The notes: generated from the letters alone by a model not told the origin. A stretch of DNA of 42,238 nt from an uncultured bacterium (GCA_938031185.1 CALHGX010000048.1:1-42238), one strand, 5' to 3'; numbered from the stretch's first letter, positions 26,421 to 35,273 are shown. Made by a program: numbers and translations.

Positions 26421-27670
26421 AGGCCCCCGGTGAAATCTGCGCCGTGGTGCTGGCCATCGGCGACGAGCTGACGCTCGGCCAAACGGTGGATACCAATTCC
26501 GCGTGGCTGAGCACCCGTCTCTCTGATTACGGTGTCCGGACGCTCGCCCACCACACGGCGCCGGACGAGGCCGATGCAATTGCCGCCGCCCTGGATTGGG
26601 CCGTGGTCCGTGCGGACCTGGTACTGGTGACCGGCGGCCTCGGGCCAACGGCCGACGACGTCACAAGAAACGCTTTGGCCCACCTGCTCGACGCGCCGCT
26701 GGAGGAGGATCCACTTTCACTGCGGCAGATCGAGGAGTTCTTCCGCCGGGCGGAACGCCCGATGCCGCCCATTAACCGCGTTCAGGCGCTGCGCCCCCGG
26801 GGTGCTACGGCGCTCGACAACCCCATCGGCACGGCACCCGGCATCCGCTTCACCTGTGGGCGAGCCGAGATTTTTGCCTTCCCCGGAGTTCCGGCCGAAA
26901 TGCGGGCCATGTTCGATCGGCATGTGACGCCTTGGCTCGTCCGTCGCGGCGGTCCGGCTATTCGCACAGCGGTCCTCCACACGTTCGGCTGGGGCGAGGC
27001 GGCCGTCGGCGAAGCGCTGCGAGATTTGATGGAACGGGGACGTAATCCGTCCGTTGGCACCACCGTTTCGCTTGGCGTGGTATCGGTCCGCTTGCGCAGC
27101 ACGGGCATGGGCTCCGAGGCAGACGCCACCCTCGCTGCCACGGTGGCGGAAATCCGGCGTCGCTTAGGGACGATCGTGTTCGGCACGGGGGAAGAAACCC
27201 TCGCTTCCGTTGTGGTGAAGCGCCTGCGCGATAGCCGCCAGACGGTGACCACCGCTGAAAGCTGCACCGGTGGTTGGGTTGCACGCCTGCTCACCGACGT
27301 GCCCGGTGCCAGCGCCGTGTTTTCAGGCGGCTGGGTGGCCTATGCCAATGCATTCAAGCTCCGGGAACTGGGTGTGGCGTCCGAATTGCTTGATGCGCAT
27401 GGCGCCGTCAGCGAAGCCGTGGCGTGCGCAATGGCGCAGCGGGCCCGGGAAAAGGCTGGCGCCGATTGGGGACTGGCGCTCACAGGCATCGCCGGGCCGG
27501 AAGGCGGATCGCCGGAAAAACCGGTGGGGACAGTCTGGATCGCCGTCGCTGGACCTGACAGGCCGGAGGGCAGGGCGGAGCGATTCTGTTTTCCGGGCCA
27601 CAGGGAAATCATTCGCGGACGGGCCGCAAACACGGCGCTGAATCGACTGCGTTTGGCCCTGCAGATGTGA
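26417..27670 (+). CDS. cinA: CinA: competence/damage-inducible protein, NMN amidohydrolase
   Basis: 417 residues, the full two-domain form. The N-terminal MoaB/Mog-like domain (COG1058) has AIGDELTLGQTVDTNSAWLS, LVTGGLGPTADDVTRNAL and FPGVPAEMRAMF. The C-terminal domain carries TAESCTGGWVARLLTDVPGAS and LTGIAGPEGGSPEKPVGTVWI, typical of the PncC nicotinamide-nucleotide amidase. The protein recycles pyridine nucleotides. The start is a GTG that overlaps the peptidase stop. No recA follows, unlike in Gram-positive bacteria. It is the last gene before an AT-richer gap. Confidence 0.94.
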   Translation: MKAPGEICAVVLAIGDELTLGQTVDTNSAWLSTRLSDYGVRTLAHHTAPDEADAIAAALDWAVVRADLVLVTGGLGPTADDVTRNALAHLLDAPLEEDPLSLRQIEEFFRRAERPMPPINRVQALRPRGATALDNPIGTAPGIRFTCGRAEIFAFPGVPAEMRAMFDRHVTPWLVRRGGPAIRTAVLHTFGWGEAAVGEALRDLMERGRNPSVGTTVSLGVVSVRLRSTGMGSEADATLAATVAEIRRRLGTIVFGTGEETLASVVVKRLRDSRQTVTTAESCTGGWVARLLTDVPGASAVFSGGWVAYANAFKLRELGVASELLDAHGAVSEAVACAMAQRAREKAGADWGLALTGIAGPEGGSPEKPVGTVWIAVAGPDRPEGRAERFCFPGHREIIRGRAANTALNRLRLALQM

Positions 27671-28007
27671 ACTTTCTGCCTGCCGGACGCAACTAATCAG
27701 CCAAACATCTTGGAGACAGGGATTCTCCGAAATTCAACCACTGATATCCCGCTTTCCAAGGCTCCAAAAAATCAGGTCAGTTTCCACAGATGACTGCAAA
27801 TCTTACTGTGTCATTCCTTATGGCTCAGTATTGTCGGACAACAATAAATCGCCACCGGAGAGACTCTTCCGATAGCGGCATAAAGCCTAATCCGAATTGC
27901 ACTGCGGCCTGGCTCCAATCCACTACTCAACGTCAGAACCACGGACTCAAAAGAAATATTTTCATATGTCGGTTGACATGTCGTATTATATTCGATAAGG
28001 TTCTTTC
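27671..28007. other. AT-richer intergenic region before the sulfur island
   Basis: 337 bases with visibly lower GC than the flanks. It contains a 73-codon frame (27790-28011) that has no recognisable features and no ribosome site, and I do not accept it. The last 40 bases hold TTGACA (27973-27978) and the 11-base motif listed next. I see no terminator of the usual kind after cinA and no other gene. Confidence 0.5.
27987..27997 (+). promoter_or_regulatory. Candidate Rrf2 operator, copy 1 (regulator promoter)
   Basis: TATATTCGATA lies between a TTGACA (27973-27978) and the regulator's start at 28008, overlapping the probable -10 region. The same 11-mer with one change occurs inverted before cysK (28495-28505). 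The shared word in both promoter regions next to an Rrf2 gene suggests autoregulation. The rest of the family's usual dyad is not obvious here. Confidence 0.45.
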
Positions 28008-28457
28008 ATGATTTTGTCTGCCAAGTGTCAGTATGCCTTGCGGGCTGTTTATGAGATTGCGCGGTCTAGCGGTGGTGGAGTCCTGACGATTGAGGATATT
28101 GCGGCGGCCCAGCATATTCCGCGTCGGTACCTTGAGGGGATACTGAATCAACTTCGAAAGGGGCAACTGCTTGAAGCACAGCGTGGCCGTTGCGGCGGCT
28201 ACAGACTTGCTAGGAGGCTAAAGGAGATTAGGGTTGGTGACATTGTGAGGCTAATTGACGGCCCGATCAGGGCTGTACCTTGTGTTGGGGGAAAAAGAAC
28301 GAGTAATTGCCCCATGCAGGAAAACTGTGTATTTCTTCCGACGTGGAAAAAATTGCAGGAAGCTATCGACAGTACGCTTGATTCGACGAATTACCATGAT
28401 TTGATCGAAATGGAAAAAGAAGCCAAAGCGGAAAGGTGTTTGAATTACGCAATTTGA
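28008..28457 (+). CDS. Rrf2-family transcriptional regulator (CymR/IscR-like)
   Basis: 149 residues. The N-terminal winged helix matches the family: LSAKCQYALRAVYEIAR, then LTIEDIAAAQHIPRRYLEGILNQLRKGQLLEAQRG and GGYRLARRLKEIRVGDIVRLIDGP. Three cysteines follow in a CX8CX5C pattern (CVGGKRTSNCPMQENC), close to the CX5CX5C cluster of IscR and similar to the Cys triads of other Fe-S-binding Rrf2 proteins, so it may sense iron-sulfur status. The alternative is a CymR-type repressor, which in Bacillus works together with CysK. The gene next door here is cysK. The gene is clearly AT-richer than its neighbours, a possible sign of separate acquisition. It probably controls the downstream sulfur operon and itself. 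Confidence 0.88.
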   Translation: MILSAKCQYALRAVYEIARSSGGGVLTIEDIAAAQHIPRRYLEGILNQLRKGQLLEAQRGRCGGYRLARRLKEIRVGDIVRLIDGPIRAVPCVGGKRTSNCPMQENCVFLPTWKKLQEAIDSTLDSTNYHDLIEMEKEAKAERCLNYAI

Positions 28458-28494
28458 CGCAAGTTGTTTTTTTTTGGCAAAAATACGGTACTTA

Positions 28495-28505
28495 TATCGA
28501 GTATA
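28495..28505 (-). promoter_or_regulatory. Candidate Rrf2 operator, copy 2 (cysK promoter)
   Basis: The plus strand reads TATCGAGTATA, the reverse complement of TATACTCGATA, which differs from copy 1 by one base. It is part of a longer near-palindrome, TATATCGAGTATATA (28493-28507). It sits 30-40 bases before the cysK ATG, where a repressor would block transcription start. A TTGGCA occurs at 28474-28479, but its spacing to the TATATA is long. Confidence 0.45.
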
Positions 28506-28535
28506 TAGAATGGTTTTGGATTGATCAAAAAAACC

Positions 28536-29534
28536 ATGCGCGTCTACACAGACAACTCGGAAGCGATCGGCAACACTCCCTTGGTGCAACTAAACCGTAT
28601 CTCTGAGGGATCTAATACGCGAGTATTGGGCAAGATCGAAGGCCGAAACCCCTCCTACTCAGTCAAATGCAGAATTGGAGCAGCGATGATCTGGAACGCA
28701 GAAGAACGCGGCTCGCTCAAGCCCGGCGTGGAAATCGTGGAGCCCACGAGCGGCAACACAGGCATCGCGCTAGCCTATGTTGCTGCGGCACGGGGGTACA
28801 AACTGACACTGACCATGCCGGACAGCATGAGCATCGAGCGCCGAAAAGTGCTCGCCGCGTTCGGCGCAAGCCTGATCTTAACCCCTGCACATGAGGGAAT
28901 GCGCGGTGCCATTGCACGCGCTGAAGAGATGGTCGCGTCCGCCCCTGGGCGGTATTTCATGCCGCAACAATTCAAGAATCCCGCCAATCCGGCTATTCAC
29001 GAGAAAACCACCGGCCCCGAAATCTGGCGGGATACAGAGGGGCAGATAGACGTGCTGGTTGCGGGCGTCGGCACAGGCGGAACGATCAGTGGCGTGTCGC
29101 GGTATATCAAAAAAACCCAGCGCCATTCCCTGATCACCGTGGCTGTGGAGCCAAAAGAAAGCCCGGTCATCACTCAGCACCTTGCCGGCCAGAAGGCCAA
29201 ACCCGGTCCTCATCAGATTCAGGGAATTGGCGCCGGCTTCATTCCCGACAACCTTGACCTTTCGCTGGTGGATCGCGTCGAACTGGTAGACAGCGCGGAA
29301 GCGATCATTTTCGCGCGGCGCCTCGCACGGGAAGAAGGCATCCTTTGCGGAATCTCCTCCGGAGCGGCCGTCGCCGTGGCGTGCCGTTTAACGCGGGAGC
29401 AGGCGTTTTTCGGAAAAACCATCGTGGCGGTGTTGCCGGACGCGGGCGAACGGTACCTCTCGACCACCCTATTTGATGACGCCTGGTTGCCCAAGCAGGA
29501 GCCCATCGAATGCAGACCAGTTACGAGCAATTAG
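28536..29534 (+). CDS. cysK: Cysteine synthase A (O-acetylserine sulfhydrylase)
   Basis: 332 residues, very close to E. coli CysK throughout. The PLP lysine lies in [28 protein letters not shown] is the substrate-binding loop, [16 protein letters not shown] the phosphate loop, and GISSGAAVA the pyridine-binding end. It makes cysteine from O-acetylserine and sulfide. The ATG at 28536 aligns with the E. coli start (Met a few residues before the DNS motif). A TTG at 28521 is an alternative, and neither has a strong ribosome site. It is the first enzyme of the sulfur operon, overlapping the LarE-like gene by 25 bases. A CymR-CysK complex, as in Bacillus, is conceivable given the regulator next door. 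Confidence 0.95.
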   Translation: MRVYTDNSEAIGNTPLVQLNRISEGSNTRVLGKIEGRNPSYSVKCRIGAAMIWNAEERGSLKPGVEIVEPTSGNTGIALAYVAAARGYKLTLTMPDSMSIERRKVLAAFGASLILTPAHEGMRGAIARAEEMVASAPGRYFMPQQFKNPANPAIHEKTTGPEIWRDTEGQIDVLVAGVGTGGTISGVSRYIKKTQRHSLITVAVEPKESPVITQHLAGQKAKPGPHQIQGIGAGFIPDNLDLSLVDRVELVDSAEAIIFARRLAREEGILCGISSGAAVAVACRLTREQAFFGKTIVAVLPDAGERYLSTTLFDDAWLPKQEPIECRPVTSN

Positions 29535-30337
29535 TGTCGCATGTCGAGACCATGGGCGGAGCGGTGATCGCCTTCTCCGGCGGAGTGGACAGCACCCTGG
29601 TCGTCGCGGCAGCGCACGACGCGTTGGGGCCTCGCGCCTTGGCCGTGACGGGCTGCTCGCCGACATACTCCGCCGATGAGCGGGAACAGGCCGTGGCCCT
29701 GGCAAAGTTTCTTGGCGTGAGGCACTTGTTGATCGAGACGCGCGAAAACGACGATCCAACCTATCGGAGCAATCCCGCCAATCGCTGCTACTACTGCAAA
29801 CGCGAATTGTTTACGGAATTGCGCGCGATTCTGCAGCGAGAGGGGTTGAGCGTGATGCTGGACGGATTCAATGCCGATGACCGCAAAGACTTTCGGCCTG
29901 GCCATGCTGCCGCCTGCGAGTTGAAAGTGCGTTCTCCGTTGAATGAACTGGAACTGACGAAAGCCGATATTCGCCGGTTGGCACGGCAGAGAGGGCTTCC
30001 GAATTGGGATCAACCCGCCTGCGCTTGCCTTGCCTCCCGCATCCCCTACGGCGAGGAAATAACCCCTGCCCGGCTTCAGCGTGTGGTCAAAGCCGAAACG
30101 GCCATTCGCAGCCTGGGGTTTGGAACGGTTCGCGTTCGGGATCACGGCACAGTAGCGCGCATTGAACTGGAGCCACGGGATCTGCCTCGCGCAACAGACA
30201 AGGATTGGGCGCAGCAACTAACGAACGCGGTGAAAATGGCGGGCTTTCTCTACGCCTGCCTCGACCTGCAAGGATATCGCACCGGATCCATGAACGAAGC
30301 GCTCCCTACAACCCAGCCGCGTGAGGCGACCCCATGA
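29510..30337 (+). CDS. larE: LarE-like ATP-dependent sulfur-transfer protein
   Basis: 275 residues. PP-loop SGGVDST (23-29) activates the substrate with ATP. The middle carries [11 protein letters not shown] (Cys 93 and 96), common in Lar[20 protein letters not shown] (Cys 171 and 173) is the family hallmark and includes the position of the Cys that gives up its sulfur in the Lactiplantibacillus enzyme. With Cys 93/96 this may instead be an Fe-S-cluster type LarE. LarE normally builds the nickel-pincer cofactor of lactate racemase, but no larA, larB or larC is present. Between cysK and an E1-like fusion, it more likely serves sulfur transfer in this operon, which is an inference. The stop overlaps the next start (ATGA). 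Confidence 0.88.
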   Translation: MQTSYEQLVSHVETMGGAVIAFSGGVDSTLVVAAAHDALGPRALAVTGCSPTYSADEREQAVALAKFLGVRHLLIETRENDDPTYRSNPANRCYYCKRELFTELRAILQREGLSVMLDGFNADDRKDFRPGHAAACELKVRSPLNELELTKADIRRLARQRGLPNWDQPACACLASRIPYGEEITPARLQRVVKAETAIRSLGFGTVRVRDHGTVARIELEPRDLPRATDKDWAQQLTNAVKMAGFLYACLDLQGYRTGSMNEALPTTQPREATP

Positions 30338-32505
30338 CCACGGCATCTGTTTTGCCTACGGCCGATGAATACTTTCTGGCCTGCTTGAACAGGACGATCC
30401 CGCTGCTGGGCGAATCGGCGTTGCATAGGCTGCGGGGGTGCACCGTCGGCATCGCCGGCTGTGGCGGCGTGGGCGCGGCCGTGGCGCTGACGCTGGCGCG
30501 AACAGGCGTTGGCGGGTTCGTTTTGGCCGATCCAGGCTCGTTTGACCTGCCGGACATCAATCGGCAGTGGGGCGCCAACGTAACTTCCCTGGGCCGGAAT
30601 AAGGCAGAAGTGTATGCGGAAATGCTCCGTTCCATCAACCCGCACGTCCGCGTACGCATTCTAAGCGGACAAGCTATTACCGAAGAATCATTGGAATGCT
30701 TCTTTGAGAACGTGAATTTGGTGATGGATTCCCTGGATATTGCCGTGCCGACCGAACTGCGCATGCGCATGTTCCGTCTCGCCCGCACGAAGGGGCTTTA
30801 CAGCATTTCCGCCCCCATCATCGGTTTCGGCGCCGTGGTGGCGGTGGCGGCGCCAGATGGCATGCCCATGGAAGCGGTTTTGGGGGCGTACATCGAAGAG
30901 GCGGCAGTCAAGGCCCGACTCCCTGAAGGCCTCCGTCCTTTCTTTGTGCCAGAGCACCTGGGGGCCATGGAAGAGATGATGGTCCGGCACAAGGTGCCAT
31001 CCATAGCCATTTCGCCTGTACTGGCGACCTCGTTGGTTTGCACGGAAGCGCTCCTGATCCTGCTAGGTCCCACCATCGCAGGATGGCGCCCGCCCATCTC
31101 GCTGCCGCAGACGCTTATCGCCGAACCGCTCACGCAACAGTTTCGCGTAACGGACGTGCGGGAGCTCGCCAAGCCCAAGCCGCCCCGTCCCGGTGCCGAA
31201 GGCCAGCCGGAGGCTACGCCATCCGTCTCGCTTTCCGCCGACTCGCCTGAAGAGCGCCGACGTCTGCTTTCACAAGTCGGATTCAATGTGGCCTTGCTCC
31301 CGCACCACGGCATCGCTGTGGATTTGCTCACGGACAGTTGGTCTGATTTGCCCTGGGTCGAAGAAGCCGAAGAAGCGGCATCGCCTGATGCATCCTCAGG
31401 GGGGCGAGTGGAGACCGTGCTGCAAGGATTCTACGGCTACAAATTTGCCGTGCCGGTTTTTCGCGGTCGCTTCGCAGAGGCCCTGCTGGCCAAGGCGGCT
31501 GTTCAACAGGGATGGACCATCGCCGCGAATACCTTGTTCCCTTCCACGCGTTTTCACCTGGAAGCAAGCGGAGCCCGTCTCGTAGACCTCAGCGCGGCGG
31601 ATGTGTCGTCGGAAAACGAAGAGGGCCTGTTCAAGGGCAACCTCGATCTGGAACGACTGGCCGCCATGGTGGCGGCCCAAGAAATTCAAGCTGTCTACCT
31701 AGAGCTCGCCGTCAACGCCATCGGAGGACATCCCGTCTCGATGGCGAACCTGAAAAGAATACGGACATTGACGGAAACCGCTGGTGTGCCGGTTTTTCTG
31801 GACGCCACGCGCGCCTTCGAGAATGCCGTCTTGATTCAGGAACGGGAATCCGGTTTTTCCTCAAAATGTCTTACGGAAATTGTTCGTGAATTGTGCGGCC
31901 TTTCAGACGCTTGCGCTACAAGCCTGACAAAGGATTTCAAAAGTCCCGTTGGTGGGTTCGTAGGCACCAATCGGGAAGGCCTTTTCTGGAAAGTGCGCGA
32001 GCTGGCTGTTCTGGCCTACGGTACAGGGCTGGACGAAAGAAACAGGAACCGGCTGGCGAGAGCTTTGCGGCCGCCGGGCCAGACGGATGGGCCGGCGGCG
32101 CGAGTGCGGATGGTAAAACGATTATGGGACCGCCTTCGCCCTCTGGGCGTGCCAGTGCTAGAGCCGGTGGGGGGTCATGCCGTTTTCGTGAATGCCAGCG
32201 CTTTTCTGCCGCATCTGCCGGCGGCGGCTTATCCGACGCACGCCTTGGCCGGGGCCTTGTTCGTTGAGGGAGGGGTGCGAACCATTCCTAACATGATAGC
32301 GCCGGAACAAAAAAAACAGGGGGTGCAGATGTTGCGCCTGGCGGTTCCCATCAATCGGTATGAGGAAAAAGACATGGACTCCGTGGGAGACGCTTTTGAA
32401 CGAATAATGAAACAACGGCAGAAGATCGGGGGCTTGAAGCGTGTCGGAGGGCCGCCCGGTTTGCTGGGAGACCACGCCGCGCAGTTTCAACCGTTACCGC
32501 CATGA
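30334..32505 (+). CDS. Fusion of ThiF/E1-like adenylating domain with tryptophanase-family PLP lyase
   Basis: 723 residues. Residues about 25-260 are a ThiF/MoeB/HesA domain: nucleotide motif GCGGVG (42-47), Asp 66, NRQ (76-78) and Lys 90 are in their usual places, but the CxxC zinc pairs of MoeB are absent. A Pro-rich linker (about 270-305) joins a C-terminal domain (about 310-715) aligned with tryptophanase/tyrosine phenol-lyase: DLLTDS, FKGNLDLERL, NAIGGHPVSMANLK, VFLDATRAFENA, SLTKDFKSPVGG, FLPHLPAAAYPTHALA and MLRLAVP. Cofactor residues look kept: Lys 533 (tryptophanase K270), Asp 490 (D223), Arg 493 (R226), and Arg 668 (R419, substrate carboxylate). The QGRG phosphate loop (now RGRF) and an active-site Tyr are altered. 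It may release sulfide from cysteine or a relative and pass it to the adenylated sulfur carrier encoded nearby. Overlaps both neighbours by four bases. Confidence 0.85.
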   Translation: MTTASVLPTADEYFLACLNRTIPLLGESALHRLRGCTVGIAGCGGVGAAVALTLARTGVGGFVLADPGSFDLPDINRQWGANVTSLGRNKAEVYAEMLRSINPHVRVRILSGQAITEESLECFFENVNLVMDSLDIAVPTELRMRMFRLARTKGLYSISAPIIGFGAVVAVAAPDGMPMEAVLGAYIEEAAVKARLPEGLRPFFVPEHLGAMEEMMVRHKVPSIAISPVLATSLVCTEALLILLGPTIAGWRPPISLPQTLIAEPLTQQFRVTDVRELAKPKPPRPGAEGQPEATPSVSLSADSPEERRRLLSQVGFNVALLPHHGIAVDLLTDSWSDLPWVEEAEEAASPDASSGGRVETVLQGFYGYKFAVPVFRGRFAEALLAKAAVQQGWTIAANTLFPSTRFHLEASGARLVDLSAADVSSENEEGLFKGNLDLERLAAMVAAQEIQAVYLELAVNAIGGHPVSMANLKRIRTLTETAGVPVFLDATRAFENAVLIQERESGFSSKCLTEIVRELCGLSDACATSLTKDFKSPVGGFVGTNREGLFWKVRELAVLAYGTGLDERNRNRLARALRPPGQTDGPAARVRMVKRLWDRLRPLGVPVLEPVGGHAVFVNASAFLPHLPAAAYPTHALAGALFVEGGVRTIPNMIAPEQKKQGVQMLRLAVPINRYEEKDMDSVGDAFERIMKQRQKIGGLKRVGGPPGLLGDHAAQFQPLPP

Positions 32506-33590
32506 AGATAGAAGCGAATGTGGATTTGCCAGCGGGCACAGGGCCTTTCTGTGTGGCCAAGCGGCTACGTTCGACCACAGCCATAAGGCGCTGTCCCGGT
32601 GTAGTGGCGCTTTTGTCCGGAGGCCTGGACAGCACGCTGGCCGTGCGGCTGATGGCAGACCTGGGCCTTCATGTGCTGGCGTTGAACTTTGTCGGGCCCT
32701 TCTGCACATGCAGCCCGAGGAAGCACGGCGGATGCCGGCTGGCGGTGAGCGTGGCGCAGAGCATGGGCGTCGAACTGCGCGTGATGAGCAAGGGGCTGGA
32801 CTACCTTCGGATCGTCGAGCAGCCTCGTTTCGGGCACGGCCGCGGACTGAATCCCTGCATAGACTGCCGCATCTACATGCTCCGCAAGGCCGCGGAGGTC
32901 ATGAGAGAAACCGGCGCCGTGTGCGTGGTGACGGGTGAAGTGCTTGGGCAGCGGCCCATGTCGCAGCACCGCCGGGCGCTTGACCTGATCGAGCGGGAAA
33001 GCGGGCTCACGGGCAGGCTGTTGCGGCCGCTAAGCGCGCGCCGCCTGCCGCCAACCATTCCCGAGCGGGAAGGCTTAATAGACCGAAGCAGAATGCTGGA
33101 TCTGATGGGGCGGGCACGATCCCCTCAGTTGGTCCTCGCCAAAGAGCGAGGGGTTGAGATATTCGGGTGTCCTTCTGGCGGATGCCTGTTGACCGACCCG
33201 ATTGTTGCCCGGCGAGTGAAGGACCTCTTCGATCACTGCCCGGACTGGGACGAGCGCGACGCGCGCCTGACAACCCTGGGGCGGCACTTCCGTCTTCATC
33301 CGGACCTCAAGGTGATCGTGGGGCGCGATGCGGCGGAAAACGTTCGGCTCGAACAAATGGCGGGAACGCTACCGGTCGTCACGTTTACGCAAGCGCCGGG
33401 GCCCACAGCGGTATTGAGGGGACGTTGGGAGTCAGGAGCCCTCGCCATGGTCGGACGGCTCCTACGGCATTTCGCCCCGAAAGTGACCGACGAATGTGTC
33501 GAGGTTTGCTTGAAACACGATGGGCAAGAAATGACGCAGGTTGTCCGCCAAGCCGCAACCGCAGGCGATGTGAAGGCATGGACCATCTAG
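32502..33590 (+). CDS. PP-loop sulfurtransferase, MnmA/ThiI-like
   Basis: 362 residues. PP-loop SGGLDST is near residue 39. Three Cys groups follow: FCTCSPRKHGGC, NPCIDCRIYMLRKA and CPSGGCLLTDP. TGEVLGQRPMSQHRRALDLIERESGL and LLRPLSARRLPPTIPE are typical of a family annotated as tRNA-thiouridylase- or ThiI-like in Geobacter and relatives. The cysteines fit an Fe-S or metal site or persulfide relay. The usual substrate is thought to be tRNA or a small molecule, but for this subgroup it is not established. The start overlaps the fusion gene by four bases (ATGA), and cysH follows 14 bases after the stop. Position suggests that its sulfur comes from this pathway. It has no THUMP domain, unlike true ThiI. 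Confidence 0.75.
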   Translation: MKIEANVDLPAGTGPFCVAKRLRSTTAIRRCPGVVALLSGGLDSTLAVRLMADLGLHVLALNFVGPFCTCSPRKHGGCRLAVSVAQSMGVELRVMSKGLDYLRIVEQPRFGHGRGLNPCIDCRIYMLRKAAEVMRETGAVCVVTGEVLGQRPMSQHRRALDLIERESGLTGRLLRPLSARRLPPTIPEREGLIDRSRMLDLMGRARSPQLVLAKERGVEIFGCPSGGCLLTDPIVARRVKDLFDHCPDWDERDARLTTLGRHFRLHPDLKVIVGRDAAENVRLEQMAGTLPVVTFTQAPGPTAVLRGRWESGALAMVGRLLRHFAPKVTDECVEVCLKHDGQEMTQVVRQAATAGDVKAWTI

Positions 33591-33604
33591 CGCCTGAAAA
33601 ACCT

Positions 33605-34312
33605 ATGAACACGAAGAACAGCGAATTGGCGTACAGCGGAACGGGAGAACCGGAAGATGTTTTGCGGTGGGCCCTGAAGGAGTTTCACCCCGATATCGCG
33701 CTGGCGGCCAGTTTCGAGCACACCGTCCTCATTGACATGATGACCCGCATCCGGCCCGACATCCGTGTTTTCTCGATCGATACGGGACGCCTCCCGGAAG
33801 AGACGTTTCGGTGCGCCGCAGAAGCCGAACGCCGCTTCGGCATCAAGGTGGAATGGTTCTTCCCGGACCGGGAAGCCGTGGAACGCCTGATTAACGAAAA
33901 AGGCATGTACTCGTTTCGGGAAAGCATCGAAGAACGTCGCCGTTGCTGCCACATACGCAAGGTGGAACCGTTGAACCGCGCCCTGAAGGGCTTGCGCGCG
34001 TGGATTACCGGCTTGCGTCGGGACGAAGCGGAAACCCGGCGGAAGGTGGACCTGGTCGAGCGCGATATGGCTCATGGCGGTATCCTCAAGATCAACCCCC
34101 TCGCATACTGGACCGCCGAGCAGGTGTGGGAATACACCCGGAAGCACAATCTGCCGTACAATCGGCTGTACGATCACGGCTACACGTCCATTGGCTGTGC
34201 CTGCTGCACCCGCCTGATCGAACCGGGAGAAGACCCGCGAGCCGGCCGCTGGTGGTGGGAAGATGCCGAGCACAAGGAGTGCGGCCTTCATGTTCAGAAC
34301 TGGCAAATCTAG
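33605..34312 (+). CDS. cysH: Assimilatory adenylylsulfate (APS) reductase
   Basis: 235 residues. It reduces APS to sulfite and AMP. The Cys pattern of the 4Fe-4S APS reductases is complete: [12 protein letters not shown] (C114, C115) and IGCACCTR (C198, C201), then the catalytic ECGLH (C226) near the C-terminus. PAPS-specific CysH lacks the first two pairs. [12 protein letters not shown] and [13 protein letters not shown] are the nucleotide-binding segments. The start is the ATG at 33605, with a weak ribosome site; a longer frame from 33167 only reads back through the previous gene. cysD follows after 13 bases. Dependence on APS agrees with the degenerate APS-kinase domain of the neighbouring CysN. 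Confidence 0.94.
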   Translation: MNTKNSELAYSGTGEPEDVLRWALKEFHPDIALAASFEHTVLIDMMTRIRPDIRVFSIDTGRLPEETFRCAAEAERRFGIKVEWFFPDREAVERLINEKGMYSFRESIEERRRCCHIRKVEPLNRALKGLRAWITGLRRDEAETRRKVDLVERDMAHGGILKINPLAYWTAEQVWEYTRKHNLPYNRLYDHGYTSIGCACCTRLIEPGEDPRAGRWWWEDAEHKECGLHVQNWQI

Positions 34313-34325
34313 GGGAGAACACCAC

Positions 34326-35231
34326 ATGAGCAACGGCGCTCAAACGCTATTTTCCACGTTAGACCGGTTGGAAGCTCAAAGCGTCCATATTTTTCGGGAA
34401 GCCTACCGCGAGTTCAAGAACCTGGTGATGTTGTGGTCCATCGGCAAGGACAGCACGGTTCTTCTTTGGCTGGCGAGAAAAGCCTTCTTCGGCCATGTAC
34501 CGTTCCCCCTGCTCCATATCGACACGGGGTTCAAGATTCCGGAGATGATCCGCTATCGCGATGAGCTTGTTCGCCAGTGGCGCTTAAACATGATCGTGGG
34601 GCAGAATGTGCGTGCGCTCGCGGAAAAGCGCACATTCCCCGACGGTCGCCTGACGCGCTTGGAGTGCTGCCGAGCGCTTAAGACAGAGGCGCTCAAATGC
34701 ACCTTGTCGGGGGAGTGGCCACGGAAACGTTTCGATCACAACCTGGGCCGCTACGTCGAGGAAATACACGGGGAAGCGTTCACGGCCGTCCTCGTCGGCG
34801 TCCGCGCCGACGAGGAAGGCAGCCGATCCAAAGAGCGGTATTTCTCGCCCCGGGACCGAGACAGCGATTGGAACCCGGCGGAACAGCCGCCCGAGCTGTG
34901 GCAGCAATATACCACCGAATTCGCACCCGGCACCCACATCCGCATTCACCCGCTCCTGGACTGGACCGAGCTGGACATCTGGGAGTATATCGGCCGCGAA
35001 AATATTCCCGTGACGTCCCTCTATTTCGATTCTGGCGATGGTCGGCGCTATCGTTCCTTGGGATGTGCGCCGTGTACAAAGCCCGTGGAGTCAACCGCTC
35101 GAACCGTGGCGGATGTCATCGCCGAGCTTAAGACGGGTAAGTTGGCCAACGTGGCGGAGCGCTCCGGCCGCGAGCAGGACAAAGAGGATGGCGGCGGCCT
35201 TGAGACGCTTCGGCGGGGCGGATACATGTAG
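34326..35231 (+). CDS. cysD: Sulfate adenylyltransferase subunit 2
   Basis: 301 residues, usual for CysD. PP-loop [21 protein letters not shown] and [16 protein letters not shown] are highly conserved. [34 protein letters not shown] and the C-terminal [16 protein letters not shown] also match. It makes APS from ATP and sulfate, driven by the CysN GTPase. The ATG at 34326 has GGGGAGA just upstream. The ORF is open to 34263 only by reading the cysH end. It lies 42 bases before cysN. Confidence 0.95.
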   Translation: MSNGAQTLFSTLDRLEAQSVHIFREAYREFKNLVMLWSIGKDSTVLLWLARKAFFGHVPFPLLHIDTGFKIPEMIRYRDELVRQWRLNMIVGQNVRALAEKRTFPDGRLTRLECCRALKTEALKCTLSGEWPRKRFDHNLGRYVEEIHGEAFTAVLVGVRADEEGSRSKERYFSPRDRDSDWNPAEQPPELWQQYTTEFAPGTHIRIHPLLDWTELDIWEYIGRENIPVTSLYFDSGDGRRYRSLGCAPCTKPVESTARTVADVIAELKTGKLANVAERSGREQDKEDGGGLETLRRGGYM

Positions 35232-35273
35232 GACGAAACCCTCTTGGCGCCCCGCCAACAGGAGGACGACAAC

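Noticed and set aside
27790-28011. 73-codon frame before the Rrf2 gene
   Set aside because: No ribosome site and no motif. It overlaps the promoter and the candidate operator.
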